Shown: positions 43,489-56,137, numbered from the stretch's first letter. The stretch: DNA of 64,000 nucleotides from Ahaetulla prasina (GCF_028640845.1 NC_080543.1:93609825-93673824), one strand, 5' to 3'. Made by a program: numbers and translations. The notes: a model not told the origin generated them from the sequence alone.

Positions 43489-45260
43489 AACATAACATAA
43501 CATCAGAGTTGGAAGGGACCTTGGAGGCCTTCTAGTCCAACCCCCTGCCCAGGCAGGAAACCCTACACCATCTCAGTCAGATGGTTATCCAACATTTTCT
43601 TAAAAATTTCCAGTGTTGGAGCATTCACAACTTCTGAAGGCAAGTTGTTCCACTTATTAATTGTTCTAACTGTCAGGAAATTTCTCCTTAGTTCTAAGTT
43701 GCTTCTTTCCTTGATCAGTTTCCACCCATTGCTTCTTGTTCTACCCTCAGGTGCTCTGGAGAACAGCCCGACTCCCACTTCTCTGTGGCAGCCCCTGAGA
43801 TATTGGAACACTGCTATCATGTCTCCCCTGGTCCTTCTTTTTGTTAAACTAGACATACCCAGTTCCTGCAACCGTTCTTCATATGTTTTATCCTCCAGTC
43901 CCCTAATCATCTTTGTTGCTCTTCTCTGCACTCTTTCTAGAGTCTCAACATCTTTTTTACATCGTGGCGACCAAAACTGGATGCAATATTCCAAGTGTGG
44001 CCTTACCAAGGCATTATAAAGTGGTACTAGCACTTCACGTGATCTTGATTCTATCCCTCTGTTTATGCAGCCCAGAACTGTGTTGGCTTTTTTAACAGCT
44101 GCTGCACACTGCTGGCTCATATCTAAATGGTTATCCACTAGGACTCCAAGATCCCTCTCACAGGTACTACTATTGAGCAAGGTACCACATATACGGTACT
44201 GGTGCATTTTGTTTTTTTGGCCTAAATGTAGAACCTTACTTTTCTCACTGTTGAATTTCATTTTGTTAGATAGCGCCCAATGTTCAAGTCTGTCAAGATC
44301 TTTCTGTAACTTGAGCCTATCTTCTGGAGTGTTGGCTATTCCTGCCAGCTTGGTGTCATCTGCAAATTTGATGAGTTCCCCATCTATCCCCTCGTCCAAG
44401 TCATTGATGAAGATGTTGAAGAGTACTGGGCCTAAAACAGAGCCTTGGGGTACTCCACTGCATACTTCCCTCCATGTGGATGTAGTTCCGTTGAGGACTA
44501 CACGTTGAGTGCGGTTGGTCAGCCAGTTACGAATCCATCTGGTGGTGGTGCTGTCTAACCCACATTTTCCTACTTTATCTAGTAGTAGGTTATGGTCTAC
44601 TTTATCAAATGCTTTACTGAAGTCCAAGTAAATTATATCAACAGCATTCCTCTGGTCTACTAATTTTGTCATTTTGTCAAAGAATGCGATAAGATTAGTC
44701 TGGCATGATCTGTTTTTGACAAACCCATGTTGGCTTTTGGTTATTACTTTGTTTGCTTCTAGGTGTTCGGTGATTCGTTGCTTGATTATCTTTTCCAGAA
44801 TCTTCCCCGGTATTGAGGTCAGACTGATAGGTCTGTAGTTTCCTGGATCTGTTTTTCCTTTTTGAAGATGGGAACTACATCAGCTCTTTTCCAGTCCTCT
44901 GGCAGCTCCCCTGTGCTCCAGGATCTTTGAAAGATATAGTTCAGTGGTTCTGAGATCACGTCTGCCAGTTCCTTCAGAACCTTGGGGTGTAATCCATCCG
45001 GTCCTGGTGATTTGAACACGTCTAGGGTAGACAGGTGTTCACTTACCATTTTCTTCCCTATTTTAACTTGTGTTTCTAATCTGTTTTTTGTAGTGCTGTT
45101 TTTGATAGGTTGGATTGTTTTTTCCTTTTGTGTAAAGACAGATGCAAAATATGAGTTAAGTAGATCTGCTTTCTCCCTGTTGCTTGTCATCTTCTTGCCA
45201 CTTTCTCCCAGCAATGGGCCAATTGTTTCCTTGACTTTTTTCTTGTTTTTAACATGTTGT
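43489..45260 (-). mobile_element. CR1 LINE, 5' truncated, with a 369-codon open RT frame
   Basis: The minus-strand frame 43563-44672 is open for 369 codons: LDFSKAFDKVDHNLLLDKVG (motif A), CSGVPQGSVLGPVLFNIFIN (motif B), LIKFADDTKLAG (motif C, catalytic DD present), and a C-terminal region ending NHLTEMV and a stop, the usual CR1 end. The upstream part is in another frame (44819-45214; SYFASVFTQKEK, ELADVISEPLNYIF, GELPEDWKRADVVPIFKK). A 1- or 2-base indel near 44840 explains the break, because NYRPISLT appears in the neighbouring frame. The endonuclease is missing. The 3' UTR (CAGAGTTGGAAGGGACCTTG) ends in AACAT-type repeats near 43489. Relatively young, not autonomous. Confidence 0.92.
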
Positions 45261-45292
45261 TAAACATGTTGTTTAACATGTTGTTAAACATG
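45251..45292 (+). repeat. Short tandem repeat AACATGTTGTTAA
   Basis: Three to four imperfect units of about 13-15 bp, self-complementary (AACATGTT), located at the 5' truncation point of the CR1. Confidence 0.8.
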
Positions 45293-45568
45293 CTTGCTTG
45301 TTTTATGCTATGTTTAAATTTTAGCATCATATACGTTAAGGTATTATATCTTTATCCTTTGTCTAACTTTTGAATAGCTTATAAACAATTACTGTAAACC
45401 CATTTTAATTTGAGAGGTCTGTATGTTTGCTTAATATTCTTGAATTGCAAAGCAGGGTCCTAAGAATTAGTGAATGAACTATCTTGACTGTCATGTCTAC
45501 GGATATACATAAATTGATAGTATAAAATATTGCCGAATTAAGAAACCATCTTCTTAATACAGCAAAAT

Positions 45569-46925
45569 ACAGGTAGCCCTTGTTTAGTGACTGTCTTGGA
45601 TAATGATCATTTGCAGTTATAACTGTGTGATAAAAGGGGTTCTTTGTTGCAAGTAACTTTGCAACCAGGAGCTATGTTTATGAACTTCATAGCATCTCTC
45701 CCGCCCTCCCTCCCTCCCTGCAGCAGCCTTGCAGTGTTGCCTAACCCTAATTTCATCCTGAAGACTTTTTTTGCCTCCTAAGGAATATTAGCATATTCTT
45801 TTAAATGTGCATTCTCCATACTGTTCCTGCTTACTCTTTTGTATTTTCTTCCTTCCTGACGAATGTAAATACAAACATTAATACACAGGCACATGAACAC
45901 TATCGTAGTCAATATATGTTATCCTGTGCCTTTCTTTTCTTTTCTTTTTTTGTCTCTTGCAAAGTGAAGAGTTTGGAGTGAGAAAAATTATAACAGAACA
46001 AGCAGACAAACGATAAGGAACACATTGAAAGGAATGTGGGGGTGTCAGCAGCCCTGAAAGTGCTATGGATACTTTCTGGTGTATGTTTTTTCTCCTCTCG
46101 TTGTTTAAGCAATCTGTCCACTCTGTGAGGAGGGAAAAAAACAGAACCCAAGCAATCTAGGCAATCTCTTATGCTTGATTTGCTTTTTTCTCCCTCCCTC
46201 ATTGAGACGAGAGACTGGAGAGGAAGAAATTAAAAGAGAGTAAGCAGATATGAAATTTGTGAAACTATTAATGTAGTGTGCTCATGGCTCTCATCTCTGA
46301 GCATGTCTGCTTTCCACTGAATGTAAATAATAATTTGCTTCTTGTTAATTATCCCAGTGACTGGAGAGCATTTCAGAGTGGGGGAGTGGAGAAAAAGGGA
46401 AACTGAAGTAAAATCATTAGGAGAAAAACAAAAGCAAGAGGTATGGAAGGGATCAGACTTGTCAGTTACAGACAGTAGCTACAAGCTGGCTAACACAGTG
46501 CCAGGGTTAGCATTTCAAAGGGTGGAGGAGTGAGAAAAAGGAAAGCACAGTCACGGTCATCCAATTTTCCATCTAGTGACCACTTTGCTCAGTGGCGAAA
46601 TCCAAATTTTTTTACTACCAGTTCTGTGGGCGTGGCTTGGTGGGTGTGGTGTGGCTTGGTGGGCATAGCTCGGTGGGCGTGGCAGGGGAAGGATACTGCA
46701 AAATCTCCATTCCTACCCCACTCCAGGGGAACGATACTGCAAAATCCCCATTCCCTCCCCACTCTGTGGCCAGCCAGAGGTGGCATTTGCTAGTTTTCCG
46801 AACTGCTCAAAATTTCTGCTACTGGTTCTCCAGAACCTGTCAGAACCTGCTGGATTTCAACCCTGAATTTGCTTCATAACACAGTTGTCAGTCCCAAATG
46901 TGGTCACTATACAAGGGGTACCTGT
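45569..46925. mobile_element. Putative DNA transposon remnant with 23-bp inverted ends
   Basis: The left end ACAGGTAGCCCTTGTTTAGT and right end ACTATACAAGGGGTACCTGT are inverted complements with about 2 mismatches. They resemble the squamate repeat ending TACAGGTAGTCC seen at 34655-35065. The interior is unassigned except for a nested hAT MITE at 46590-46865. The two ends could belong to separate solo fragments, so confidence is moderate. Confidence 0.45.
46590..46865. mobile_element. 276-bp hAT MITE with 45-bp internal repeats
   Basis: Ends CAGTGGCGAAATCCA and TGGATTTCAACCCTG, flanked by ACTTTGCT (46582-46589) and AATTTGCT (46866-46873). The interior has GTGGGCGTGGCTTGGTGGG and two copies of a unit of about 45 bp (GATACTGCAAAATCTCCATT...CCCCACTC). 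The sister copy at 56940-57281 has three units. Frames over it are not genes. Confidence 0.9.
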
Positions 46926-47198
46926 TTTTAAAAACATATTTAACTTTTCATTACAGTTTGATTCTTACAATGCTTCCTAAAGTTGGAAGACTGAAATAGA
47001 ATTGCATCTCCTCTAGCATTATTTTCTATTGCCCTGGTTAGGCTTGTTTTATACCACCATTTGGCAAGCCAAATTGTCAAAATTCAAAAACATTGTTCTT
47101 TTTATGATTCTAAGGCCTCTAAAATCTCCTTAAAGAGCGCTTTGTTGTTTTTGCCGTGTACACTTTGATAGCTTTTGAGCATGTTTCATAGACAGCCC

Positions 47199-47564
47199 TA
47201 TTTATTTATTTATTTATTTATTTGATTTTTATACCGCCCTTCTCCCGAAGGACTCAGGGCGGTGTACAGGCAGAATAAAACAAACAATACAAAATACAAT
47301 TAAAATGCAATTTAAAAAACTTATTTAAATTAGCCTGACAATTTAAAAAATTACCATACACTAAAAAACCCCATTTAAAATTAATAAAATTTGACATTTA
47401 AAATTCAATTTAAGCCAGCCCCGCGCGGATAAAAAGGTGTGTCTTCAGTTCGCGGCGAAAAGTCCGAAGGTCAGGTATTTGGCGTAAACCTGGGGGAAGT
47501 TCGTTCCAGAGTGTGGGAGCCCCCACAGAGAAGGCCCTTCCCCTGGGGGCCGCCAGCCGACATT
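47199..47564 (-). mobile_element. L2 LINE 3' tail, truncated
   Basis: A (TTTA)n tail, then TATACCGCCCTTCTCCCGAA and GGACTCAGGGCGGTGTACAG. In reverse it codes [20 protein letters not shown] and DLRTFRRELKTHLF. It stops abruptly at CCAGCCGACATTG. Confidence 0.88.
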
Positions 47565-49285
47565 GAAGAATACATTGTTGTGAAGAATACAATAGAATAC
47601 AAGTATTCTATGAAGAATACATTGTTACAAAATAACAAGTCATTGTTTCTGTAGTCAAATTGTCTTCTTTTCTGGTTTGCTATGTTAGAAACTAGGACCC
47701 GTGGCAGTTTTAAAGGTTTGGGTTTGTACTTTCCCTGCCCAGTGACCCTTAGTGGAATCTATTCCTTCCTCTGGCAACTGAACAAGTTGCTAAGCAAAAG
47801 GTGTCTCTAATCTGCCATTCTGTGTGAAAGATTCAAGTGGATTGTGGTATAGGAAATGGCTGTGTAAATCATGGCCTTAAAGCAGGAGAAAAGCATGGAG
47901 ATACGGGGTGAAATGAGATTGCCAGAAAAAAGGCCTTTCAAACATTGTCACCTTGAAATGCCAAGTTCTGGCACCACACAAAAAAGGCTTTTTCATCAGC
48001 AGAAAAGATACCCATGAAGTTATCTTGGCCCAAGGTCAATGGCTGCCAGAGGAGATGCTTATTGCGCTTTCTCTAGAAGGTCAAGGAAAATGTTTAGTGC
48101 ACATTTTGTTGGGGGTGGGGTGGCGGAAGGTCCAGATTTCGTAGAAATAAATTAACCGAGCGTTTAATTTGTCTGCCTTGAGAACTATTCCCACCATTTC
48201 CTACTAGTTTAAGAATTTTTAATTGAGAGCAGCTGCATGAAGAAAGTGGGCAGAGGTTCAAGAGGAAGAAAAATAAGAAGTGATTCTTGTAATTTTAGCA
48301 TCCAGAACAAAACAGGATTATAGGTTTCATCCTGTAATTTCAATTCCTCACTAACTAATATGGTAACTAAAAAGTAAGGGCAGAGGCATCTTTATGCAAA
48401 TATAGGAAATTCATAGCTATTTTCATGTTATATCACAAGGATTTCCCAGAAGCTTTAGCAATATATGTTATCACACAGAATTAGAGGGAATGCAGGATCT
48501 TCTAACATGGAAGAAAATGAGGGTATGAAAGCATGTTTGTATATATGCTTTAGATGAAGATTTTGGAGATGTGTATGTTTGATGCTTTATTAAAAGATTA
48601 TATAATTAATAAAATGGGTGGTGTTGGGGAATTAACACCTTTTAAACTGGAACTAAAACTCATCTTGTTACATATCCCTCTTCATAATGTAAAAACAGTT
48701 GACATAGTAAATACTTACAGCAGCCACTTGCTATTTTCTCAGAGTCTTTTCTGCTTTCCAGCCAAGCCCCTTCATTAAATCTGAAAACAAAGCAATCCAA
48801 ACCTGGGAAGCTGTTTAATTGCAGGCTGGGTGATTTGGGTAGGGGACAGAAAAGTCAGCAGGAGGAAGCCTTCAAAAATCACTGAGAAAGAAAGCCAATG
48901 GGAGGAAAATTGAGGAACAGATGGGGGAGATGGTGAGTGGTGAAGAGTGTTGTAAGGAAGTGGGGAGGATAAGATTTGGGAGAAGCTGGGGTAGGGAGGA
49001 TTTACAAAGTCTGAAAACTCGGAAGACAGCCTCTGGTCCGGTGACTGACCCAGATTGGATCCCGCAACTTTATCCTGGGTCACATATATTCTTCTTCATT
49101 CATGAGAATTTACAAAGCCAAGGGGCAGAAGAAACTAATCAAGGGAAATAGATCAGCAGTTAGTGGGAGAACAGAGAGGAGGGAAAAGGATTTGAGAGAA
49201 AGGAAACGTGTATGTTCTCATGCATGTGTTAAAAAGAAGATATAATAATTTTGTGCTTTCACAATGGGAGGGGCAGGTTTTGTGA
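47565..49285 (+). other. OCA2 intronic sequence, nothing recognised
   Basis: A small GAATACA-type repeat lies near 47567-47625. Beyond that, no element or exon was recognised. Confidence 0.4.
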
Positions 49286-51313
49286 TTTTATTTATTTATT
49301 TATTTATTAACTTTTTATACCGCCCTTCTCCTGAAGGGCTCAGGGCGGTGTACAGCCAAAAGATAAAAAACACAAAAATATACAATTAAAACAACAATTT
49401 AAAACTGAGCATATTAGAAAAAATGGCCAACATTTAAAAATTTAAAATGTAAAATTATGAACCCTAAAATAATAAAACCCCAGTTAAAAATTTAAAAATA
49501 TTAAAAATATTATGCCAGTCCCGCTTGAATAAATAAGTGTGTTTTCAGCTCACGGCGAAAGGTCCGAAGATCAGGCACTTGACGTAGTCCAGGAGGAAGT
49601 TAGTTCCAGAGCGTAGGAGCTCCCACAGAGAAGGCCCTGCCCCTGGGGGCCGCCGGCTGACATTGTTTGGTGGACGGCACCCTGAGAAGACCCTCTCTGT
49701 GAGAGCGTACGGGTCGGTGGGAGGCATGAGGTAACAGCAGGCGGTCCCGTAAGTACCCGGGCCCTAAGCCATGGAGCGCTTTGAAGGTGGTGACCAAAAT
49801 CTTAAAGCGCACCCGAAAGACCACAGGAAGCCAGTGCAAGCCGCGCAGGATTGGTGTTACATGGGAGCAACGAGTTGCTCCCACTATTACCCGCGCAGCT
49901 GCATTCTGGACTAGCTGCAGCCTCCGGGTGCACTTCAAGGGCAGCCCCATGTAGAGAGCATTGCAATAATCCAAACGGGAAGTGACAAGAGCGTGAGTGA
50001 CCGTGCATAAGGCATCCCGGTCAAGGAAGGGGCGCAACTGGCGGACCAAGCGTACTTGGTAAAAAGCCCTCCTGGAGACGGCCGCCAGATGATCATCAAA
50101 CGACAGCCGCCCATCCAGGAGGATGCCCAAGTTGCGCACCCTTTCCATTGGGGCCAATAACTCGCCCCCGACAGCCAGCTGCAGCTGCAGCTGGCTGTAC
50201 CGGGGTGCCGGCATCCACAGCCATTCCATCTTGGAGGGATTGAGCTTGAGTCTGTTTCTCCCCATCCACACCTGTACGGCTTCCAGACACCGGGACAGCA
50301 CTTCCACAGCTTCGTTGGGGTGGTCTGGGGTGGAAAAGTTCAGCTGCGTATCATCAGCGTACAGGTGGTAACTCACCCCGAAACGACTGATGACCTCACC
50401 CAACGGCTTCATATAGATGTTGAACAGGAGAGGTGAGAGAATTGACCCCTGCGGCACCCCACAAGTGAGGCGCCTCGCGGTCGATCTCTGCCCCCATGTC
50501 AACACCGTCTGCGACCGATCGGAGAGATAGGAGGAGAACCACCGATAAATGGTGCCTCCCACTCCCAAGCCCTCCAACCGGTGCAGCAAGATACCATGGT
50601 CGATGGTATCGAAAGCCGCTGAGAGATCTAATAGGACCAGGGCAGAGGAACAACCCCTATCCCTGGCCCTCCAGAGGTCATCCACCAATGCGACCAAAGC
50701 TGTCTCTGTACTATGACCGGGCCGGAAACCGGACTGGAACAGGTCTAGATAGACGGCTTCATCCAGGTACTGGGGAAGCTGCCATGCAACCACACTCTCT
50801 ACAACCTTCGCCACAAAGCGAAGGTTGGAGACTGGACGGTAATTCCCCAAAATAGCTGGATCCAGGGAAGGCTTCTTGAGGAGGGGTCTCACCACCGCCT
50901 CTTTCAAGGCGGTGGGGAAAACCCCTTCCACCAAAGAAGCATTTATAATTCCCTGGAGCCAGCCTCGTGTCACCTCCCGAGTAGCCAGTACTTACCAGGA
51001 GGGACACGGGTCCAGTAAACATGTGGTTGCATGTAACCTCCCCAGCAACCTGTCCACGTCCTCGAGAGCCACAGTATCAAACTCATCCCAAATAACCTCA
51101 ACAAGACGAGGCTCCGTCATTCCGCTTGGATCATCGCAATTTTGGTCCAGACCATCCCGGAGCTGAATGATTTTATCGTATAGATAACCGTTAAACTCCT
51201 TGGCACGTCCCTGTAAGGGGTCATCCTGTCCCTCCTGATGAAGGAGGGAACGGACCACCCGAAACAGGGCGGCCGGGTGGTTATCTGCCGATGCAATGAG
51301 GGTGGAAATGTAA
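49286..51313 (-). mobile_element. L2 LINE, 5' truncated, with a 457-codon open RT frame
   Basis: The frame 49600-50973 (minus) is open for 457 codons: [56 protein letters not shown] (motif A), [20 protein letters not shown] (motif B) and [10 protein letters not shown] with the catalytic YADD intact, then the thumb and C-terminal [21 protein letters not shown] shifted frame at 50992-51372 supplies upstream L2 sequence (KEFNGYLYDKIIQLRDGLDQ). Endonuclease absent. The tail (TTTA)n and TATACCGCCCTTCTCCTGAA are at the left. It is better preserved than the 15555-19640 copy but 5' truncated and immobile. Confidence 0.92.
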
Positions 51314-52418
51314 ATTTTGAAGGGGAAATGCCACTGGGATTTGTGGGTGTTTAGGATTTTGATTTGAGACACAGCCTATGAAAGACTACTTGTGTCAGCA
51401 AACAAAGCAGCACAATCCTTTAGCTTTGATTCTAGACAGCATTCTTTTATTGTAGCCTGAGTTAGGAGCAGTTGGTCAGGCATTATAAAACAAATTACTT
51501 CTCTAATACTCAAGTAAAACATCTTGGTGAAGTGTTATGTGTGTAGTCTCCAGTTTTGAGTAAATAGGACTAATGTTACACTTGGGTTTTATCCCCATTT
51601 AGAGATGAGTACGGGATGTGAGAGTTCTTTGCTTTCACAGGACACACCACACAGTGTAGCAAATCTGTGCACAATGCTTTATTGCATCACATACTTTGTG
51701 TCTATTTGCCTCCACACTTCTGGGACTTGCAAGGTGATGTCATGTAAATATGTTTTTAATAATAATTATAAGTCTGTAAAATAGCATTTTACAGACTTAT
51801 AATTTTGCCTCCTTCCAAAAGTTCTTACAGTTGTTGGGATGAAGAGCTGCTTCAGTGTGGTTGATTTTCTAGTTGCTACCAACCTCTTGGCAAAGCTCCA
51901 AGCAGGTCTTCCACCAGGATAAGTGACTCACTGGCAGTTTAATGATAGTCCTCTTGCTTGCTTTTAACAGCTGCGGATCTCCAGATATTTCCTCTATTTC
52001 CCTGTCTGTGACTTGCTTATCATGTACCTTCTTCATACATCTCCCCACTCTGTCCTAGCATTTACTTTTGTCAGTAGAGAGCCTGGGAAGGGTGAGGCTG
52101 TTTCTGGACATTAGCATATCCTTGAAAATATCAGGGTCTGGCTCAATTATCCAGGCAGTAGCAACATTAGCTTGGATGCTTGTGAATAAGTTGTGAGTGA
52201 CTGTATGAATGCATGAGGGAAATGGGGTGAGAAGTGTATGTGCCTGGGTGCAACTATTTTTCCCAGTTCACTGATAATTATGTTTGTTAGCATTCTAGTT
52301 CTCTCCTTGTGGCTTCTTTCTCTTCAACCCTCCATGGAAACTTTCTGTGAGGTTTGTTGCATGACAGTTCATTTATTCTTTCATGGGTCTTCAAGACTCT
52401 CCCTGCTTCACCCAGAAT
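51314..52418 (+). other. OCA2 intronic sequence, nothing recognised
   Basis: Contains a short palindrome of about 20 bp (ATAAGTCTGTAAAATAGCAT / TTTTACAGACTTATAAT) at about 51768-51803. Nothing else recognised. Confidence 0.4.
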
Positions 52419-52605
52419 TTAACAGATTCAACAGATTGACAAGTTATAAGGGACCTTGTAGGTCGTCTAGTCCAACCCCCCAAGCAGGGGACCCCCACAC
52501 CATTTCTGACAGATGGCAATCCAATCTCTTCTTGAAAGCCTCCAGTGATGAAGCTCCCACAACTTCCGAAGGCAAGCTGAGCCAATCTTGTGTTGAACAA
52601 TTCAA
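52419..52605 (-). mobile_element. CR1 LINE 3' fragment
   Basis: ATTGACAAGTTATAAGGGAC, GGTCGTCTAGTCCAACCCCC and CAACTTCCGAAGGCAAGCTG match the CR1 3' end in minus orientation. The overlapping 149- and 75-codon frames are not genes. Confidence 0.75.
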
Positions 52606-53516
52606 TCCTTACATCCATCTCTCCTCTTTTTTTCTTCCTAGAGTTCTTTTAAAGTTTCTGCCTTTCTCTTTTTTCTTGCTAGTTTAGTAGGAGCTCCGAT
52701 TTCCTATGAAAAAATTATAAGAACCCATGTTATCATTTCTGAACTCAGTCCATTTAATGTCAGCTTAATGTCTCCTCCCAGGGTTTTGTGGGTTCGGCTA
52801 CGGTCTGGAGACTTAATGTTTAAAGGTTGCACATGACAGATTGTTAGAGAGCTGTGGATGACTGCAGACTGATACAGTTGAAATTTTTACTTTTTTGCCT
52901 GCATTTGTATGGTGGGGATCCCAGAAATTCTAGACAGCTCGCAATTTACAAGACTAAAAAACATATAAAAACAATTTGTACAAGCAAATAATAATGAATA
53001 CAATGATTAAATACTGTTCGTGAACAGCTGTTTGAGCCATTGAGATTTTCATTCAATGCCAACTAAAAGAGACTACCTTTATTATTTTTCTAAAGTCCAT
53101 GAAGTTATGAATGCATATAACTATGACGAGGAAATGAGTTGGGAGATTTAATTTTAGAATAATTTATTTAATATGATTGTTAACACATTGCCATAACCTT
53201 CTGTGAAGTGAACATATGTTGATGCAAACAAACAGATGTAATGGTGTAAATGAATGTGTTCTTTAGGGGATTCAAGGAAAAGTTCTCATGATCCAATGCT
53301 TGTCCTCTGTGTAAAGTGATTTATTTGCTTCTTTTGGTTACCATTTCCACCTATCAGTTAAATGTGAAATTATATTTAAATTCCACACCTGCCCCAATTA
53401 TTATTATTAGAACAAAGGTTTGATTGAGGTTCTGCAATGGATGAGAAAAAGTGAGAATGAATTGGCATTCTCTTTGAGATGTAGGCTCAAATACATGTAG
53501 GGTCCTTCACCTCCTG

Positions 53517-53583
53517 TAACCTAACCTAACCGAACCTAACCGAACCTAACCTAACCTAACCTAACCTAACCTAACCTAACCTA
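53517..53583 (+). repeat. (CCTAA)n pentamer array
   Basis: About 13 units of CCTAA, two of them CCGAA, in unique intronic DNA. On the other strand this reads TTAGG, the arthropod telomere unit, but vertebrate telomeres use TTAGGG, so it is classed as a microsatellite. Confidence 0.95.
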
Positions 53584-56033
53584 TGGTCAAACAATTTCAT
53601 GATGTTATTGTTTTCAGCTGACTCAAAGACAGATGAGTAAAAAATCTACTTGGTGGTGGAGACAGTTTAAAGTTCATTACATTGAAAAGCCCCTTTTGTC
53701 AACTGCTTATAAATCATTAGAAAAATCCATAAAGCCAGAGGAACATGAGGAGAGAAGGTATAAACAGCAGATGCAATAGCAATAAACTGAGATTGTATTG
53801 TCTTTTCTCCCCTTATCATTTAGGTGACCTATGAGATAATTAAAAGTAATTGAAGAATTCCATGCTATTTCAAACTGCTTTTAGGAGACCAACTGAATTG
53901 TGAAGAGTTATATATGTGAGATGATGCTTAACTCAAAAACACAGTTGCAGCAGCTTGTCACTTTTAGGCTGTACACACATACATCATGATGAAGGGATCA
54001 GAGCACAATGTAAAGGCTCAGTTTCAATCCTCCCTGCTTTTTTTCAGTTACGTACCAGGAAAAGTTTCCCTGTTTGTATCTATGGGAAGCCACTGTGAAT
54101 CTGGCAGTGATGAACTACATCAGTACTTCTCAACCTGGGAAATTTTCAGATGTGTCAATCTCAACATCCAATTTTTCCAACTAGCAGGCACATGATCAAA
54201 AATTCTGGGAGTTGATGTCAATGCTTTGGAAAACAGCTAGATGTAAAAATACCCAGTCTGTAGAAGGAATGGAACACTGGCTAATGTCTTGTCTGATCAT
54301 TGCCTGAAAATATATACTATCATTAGGTAAAAAGGATGTCTGCCTCAGACAACAGATTTGAGGTGTTATGTATGCATGTAAAATGGTTGCTTATTTTATA
54401 ATATTATTGAATCTTTACTGCAAAAGGAGGAAGGGAAAAGAACTTGTGGGATATTCTGCCTCATGATTCAAAATAACTTTAATAGCTTTGGGTCCTTATG
54501 TCTGTTTATAGACAAAGACTAAAGCAATGATGCTGAGATTCCAGCCCATGGTATAAACAAAAGCCCACTTATTTATCTACTACTTTATTGCAGAGCTGAA
54601 GAAATTGATGATAAATATATTTTAAGTAAAATCAGATGAAAGGCTAATCTAAGAATTCCAGAGGAGACCCCAGACCCTTGATCCCAGGCTTATCTCTAGA
54701 TACATGAATAACACATTGCTAATGCTCCCAACCATAATATATGTAACTAGGACATTTTTTGCTAGGTGCATTTGCTAACTGCAAATACATTTTAGAAAGT
54801 GCCACTTTCCTACAGTATATGAAAGTATTTGAATTTTTTTCCTGGCTTTAAAAAAATAAATTAGCTTTTTAATTTTAAAACGTTTGAGCTTCTGTATTTC
54901 AATTAAATTAGTAGAAATGTAATATATACTCATCTGGCCCATGCTTCCAGCTCTGCTGTATTGGAACAACTGTCCAAAGAGGCTTTAAAAGTTACTTGGA
55001 TAATTGCTTTGTTTAAAGTAATAGAACACATAGATAGGTTTTAATAAGGAAACTAATCTCCTAAGGTTTCTTTTATTTTTCTTATTAAGAAAATAGGTGG
55101 ATAAATGTAAGTGGTGTCATTCACCTTTTAAAAAAAAAAAATTCTGGCAAGATTTTCAGTGTAGTTTTCTACATAGCAAACTGAGAGCAGTGACAAAATG
55201 CTTAACATCCAGGAGTTGAAAGAGTCTTTTCTATAATTAGGCCGTGATTTCTAATTTAGATCGGGTACAGGATATGTGTGTGTGGGGGGTTTTAGAATAT
55301 GTGATGAATGAAGAAACTAACTAACCTCTTGTGGCCAGAAGGAAGGCCCTGACAGGAGTTGAAAGGAACTATTTTAAGGTTAAAAGTTTGGCATGATGAG
55401 AGTTCGGTGGCCTGTGAGCAAAAGGCCACCAAAAATCAGAAGCTGCAAATATTCTAAAATTCCCTGCTGGTTGGCTGCCATGATAAAACTGCAGTACTTT
55501 AAGGAAAAGGGGACACATAAACAGCTGTTGTGGTGCACTCTCCTGATCATGAAGGGGGAGAACTCCCTTTTGATGTGTTATTTGACTTCTGAACTACTGA
55601 GTTTTCTAAATTTAGAGCAGACACTTGCTTTAATTATCATAGTTTATACTGCAAAGGAACATCATATAAAATTTGCCATATGGTAGAAAAGTTACTGAGA
55701 AACATTAGGTCAATAATATGGGGTTTGTGAGAGTATGCCATGATTATTCTGATTTGGTCCTTTGCTGGCAAATCCTAGACTCTCAATTGTTATAGCCAAC
55801 ACTGTAGAAGCGTATTCAGACACCACTAGCATGTTGGTAGTAAGTAATACAGAAGACTTAGAATAGGCTGTAATGTACTCTATTCTAGAGGGGTTAAGTA
55901 TTTTTAGACATGCTTTGGTATGTCTTCAATTTACTCTCTGCTTTCCAGTTAATGGCCAAAAATAGCCTACAAAGTAATTTTTTTTCTTCCACCTTCAGTC
56001 TGAAAACTATATCCTTTCTTTATGCACTTGGGG
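53584..56033 (+). other. OCA2 intronic sequence, nothing recognised
   Basis: AT-rich. The open frame at 55393-55686 (97 codons) has no recognisable domain. Confidence 0.4.
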
Positions 56034-56137
56034 AATGATTTTTGATGGATTATGCCAATACATTGAGTAACAGTTATTTCAATTTTATTTAAATATCTAG
56101 TTACTCAATATACTGGCATAATCCATCAAAAATCATT
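56034..56137. repeat. Inverted repeat 280 bp before the last OCA2 exon
   Basis: Arms 56034-56071 (AATGATTTTTGATGGATTAT...GAGTAAC) and 56100-56137 (reverse complement with about two mismatches), separated by a 28-nt AT-rich loop. It could be a small foldback transposon. No clear target duplication. Confidence 0.85.

Noticed and set aside
34876..44042. TCACGTGA octamers at 34876 and 44035 as OCA2 enhancers
   Set aside because: Both lie in interspersed repeats (a DNA-transposon-like repeat and a CR1) and are likely carried by the family, unlike the duplicated pairs at 6-7 kb.
53517..53583. Interstitial telomere
   Set aside because: The unit is a pentamer (CCTAA), not the vertebrate hexamer CCCTAA, and the array is only about 67 bp.
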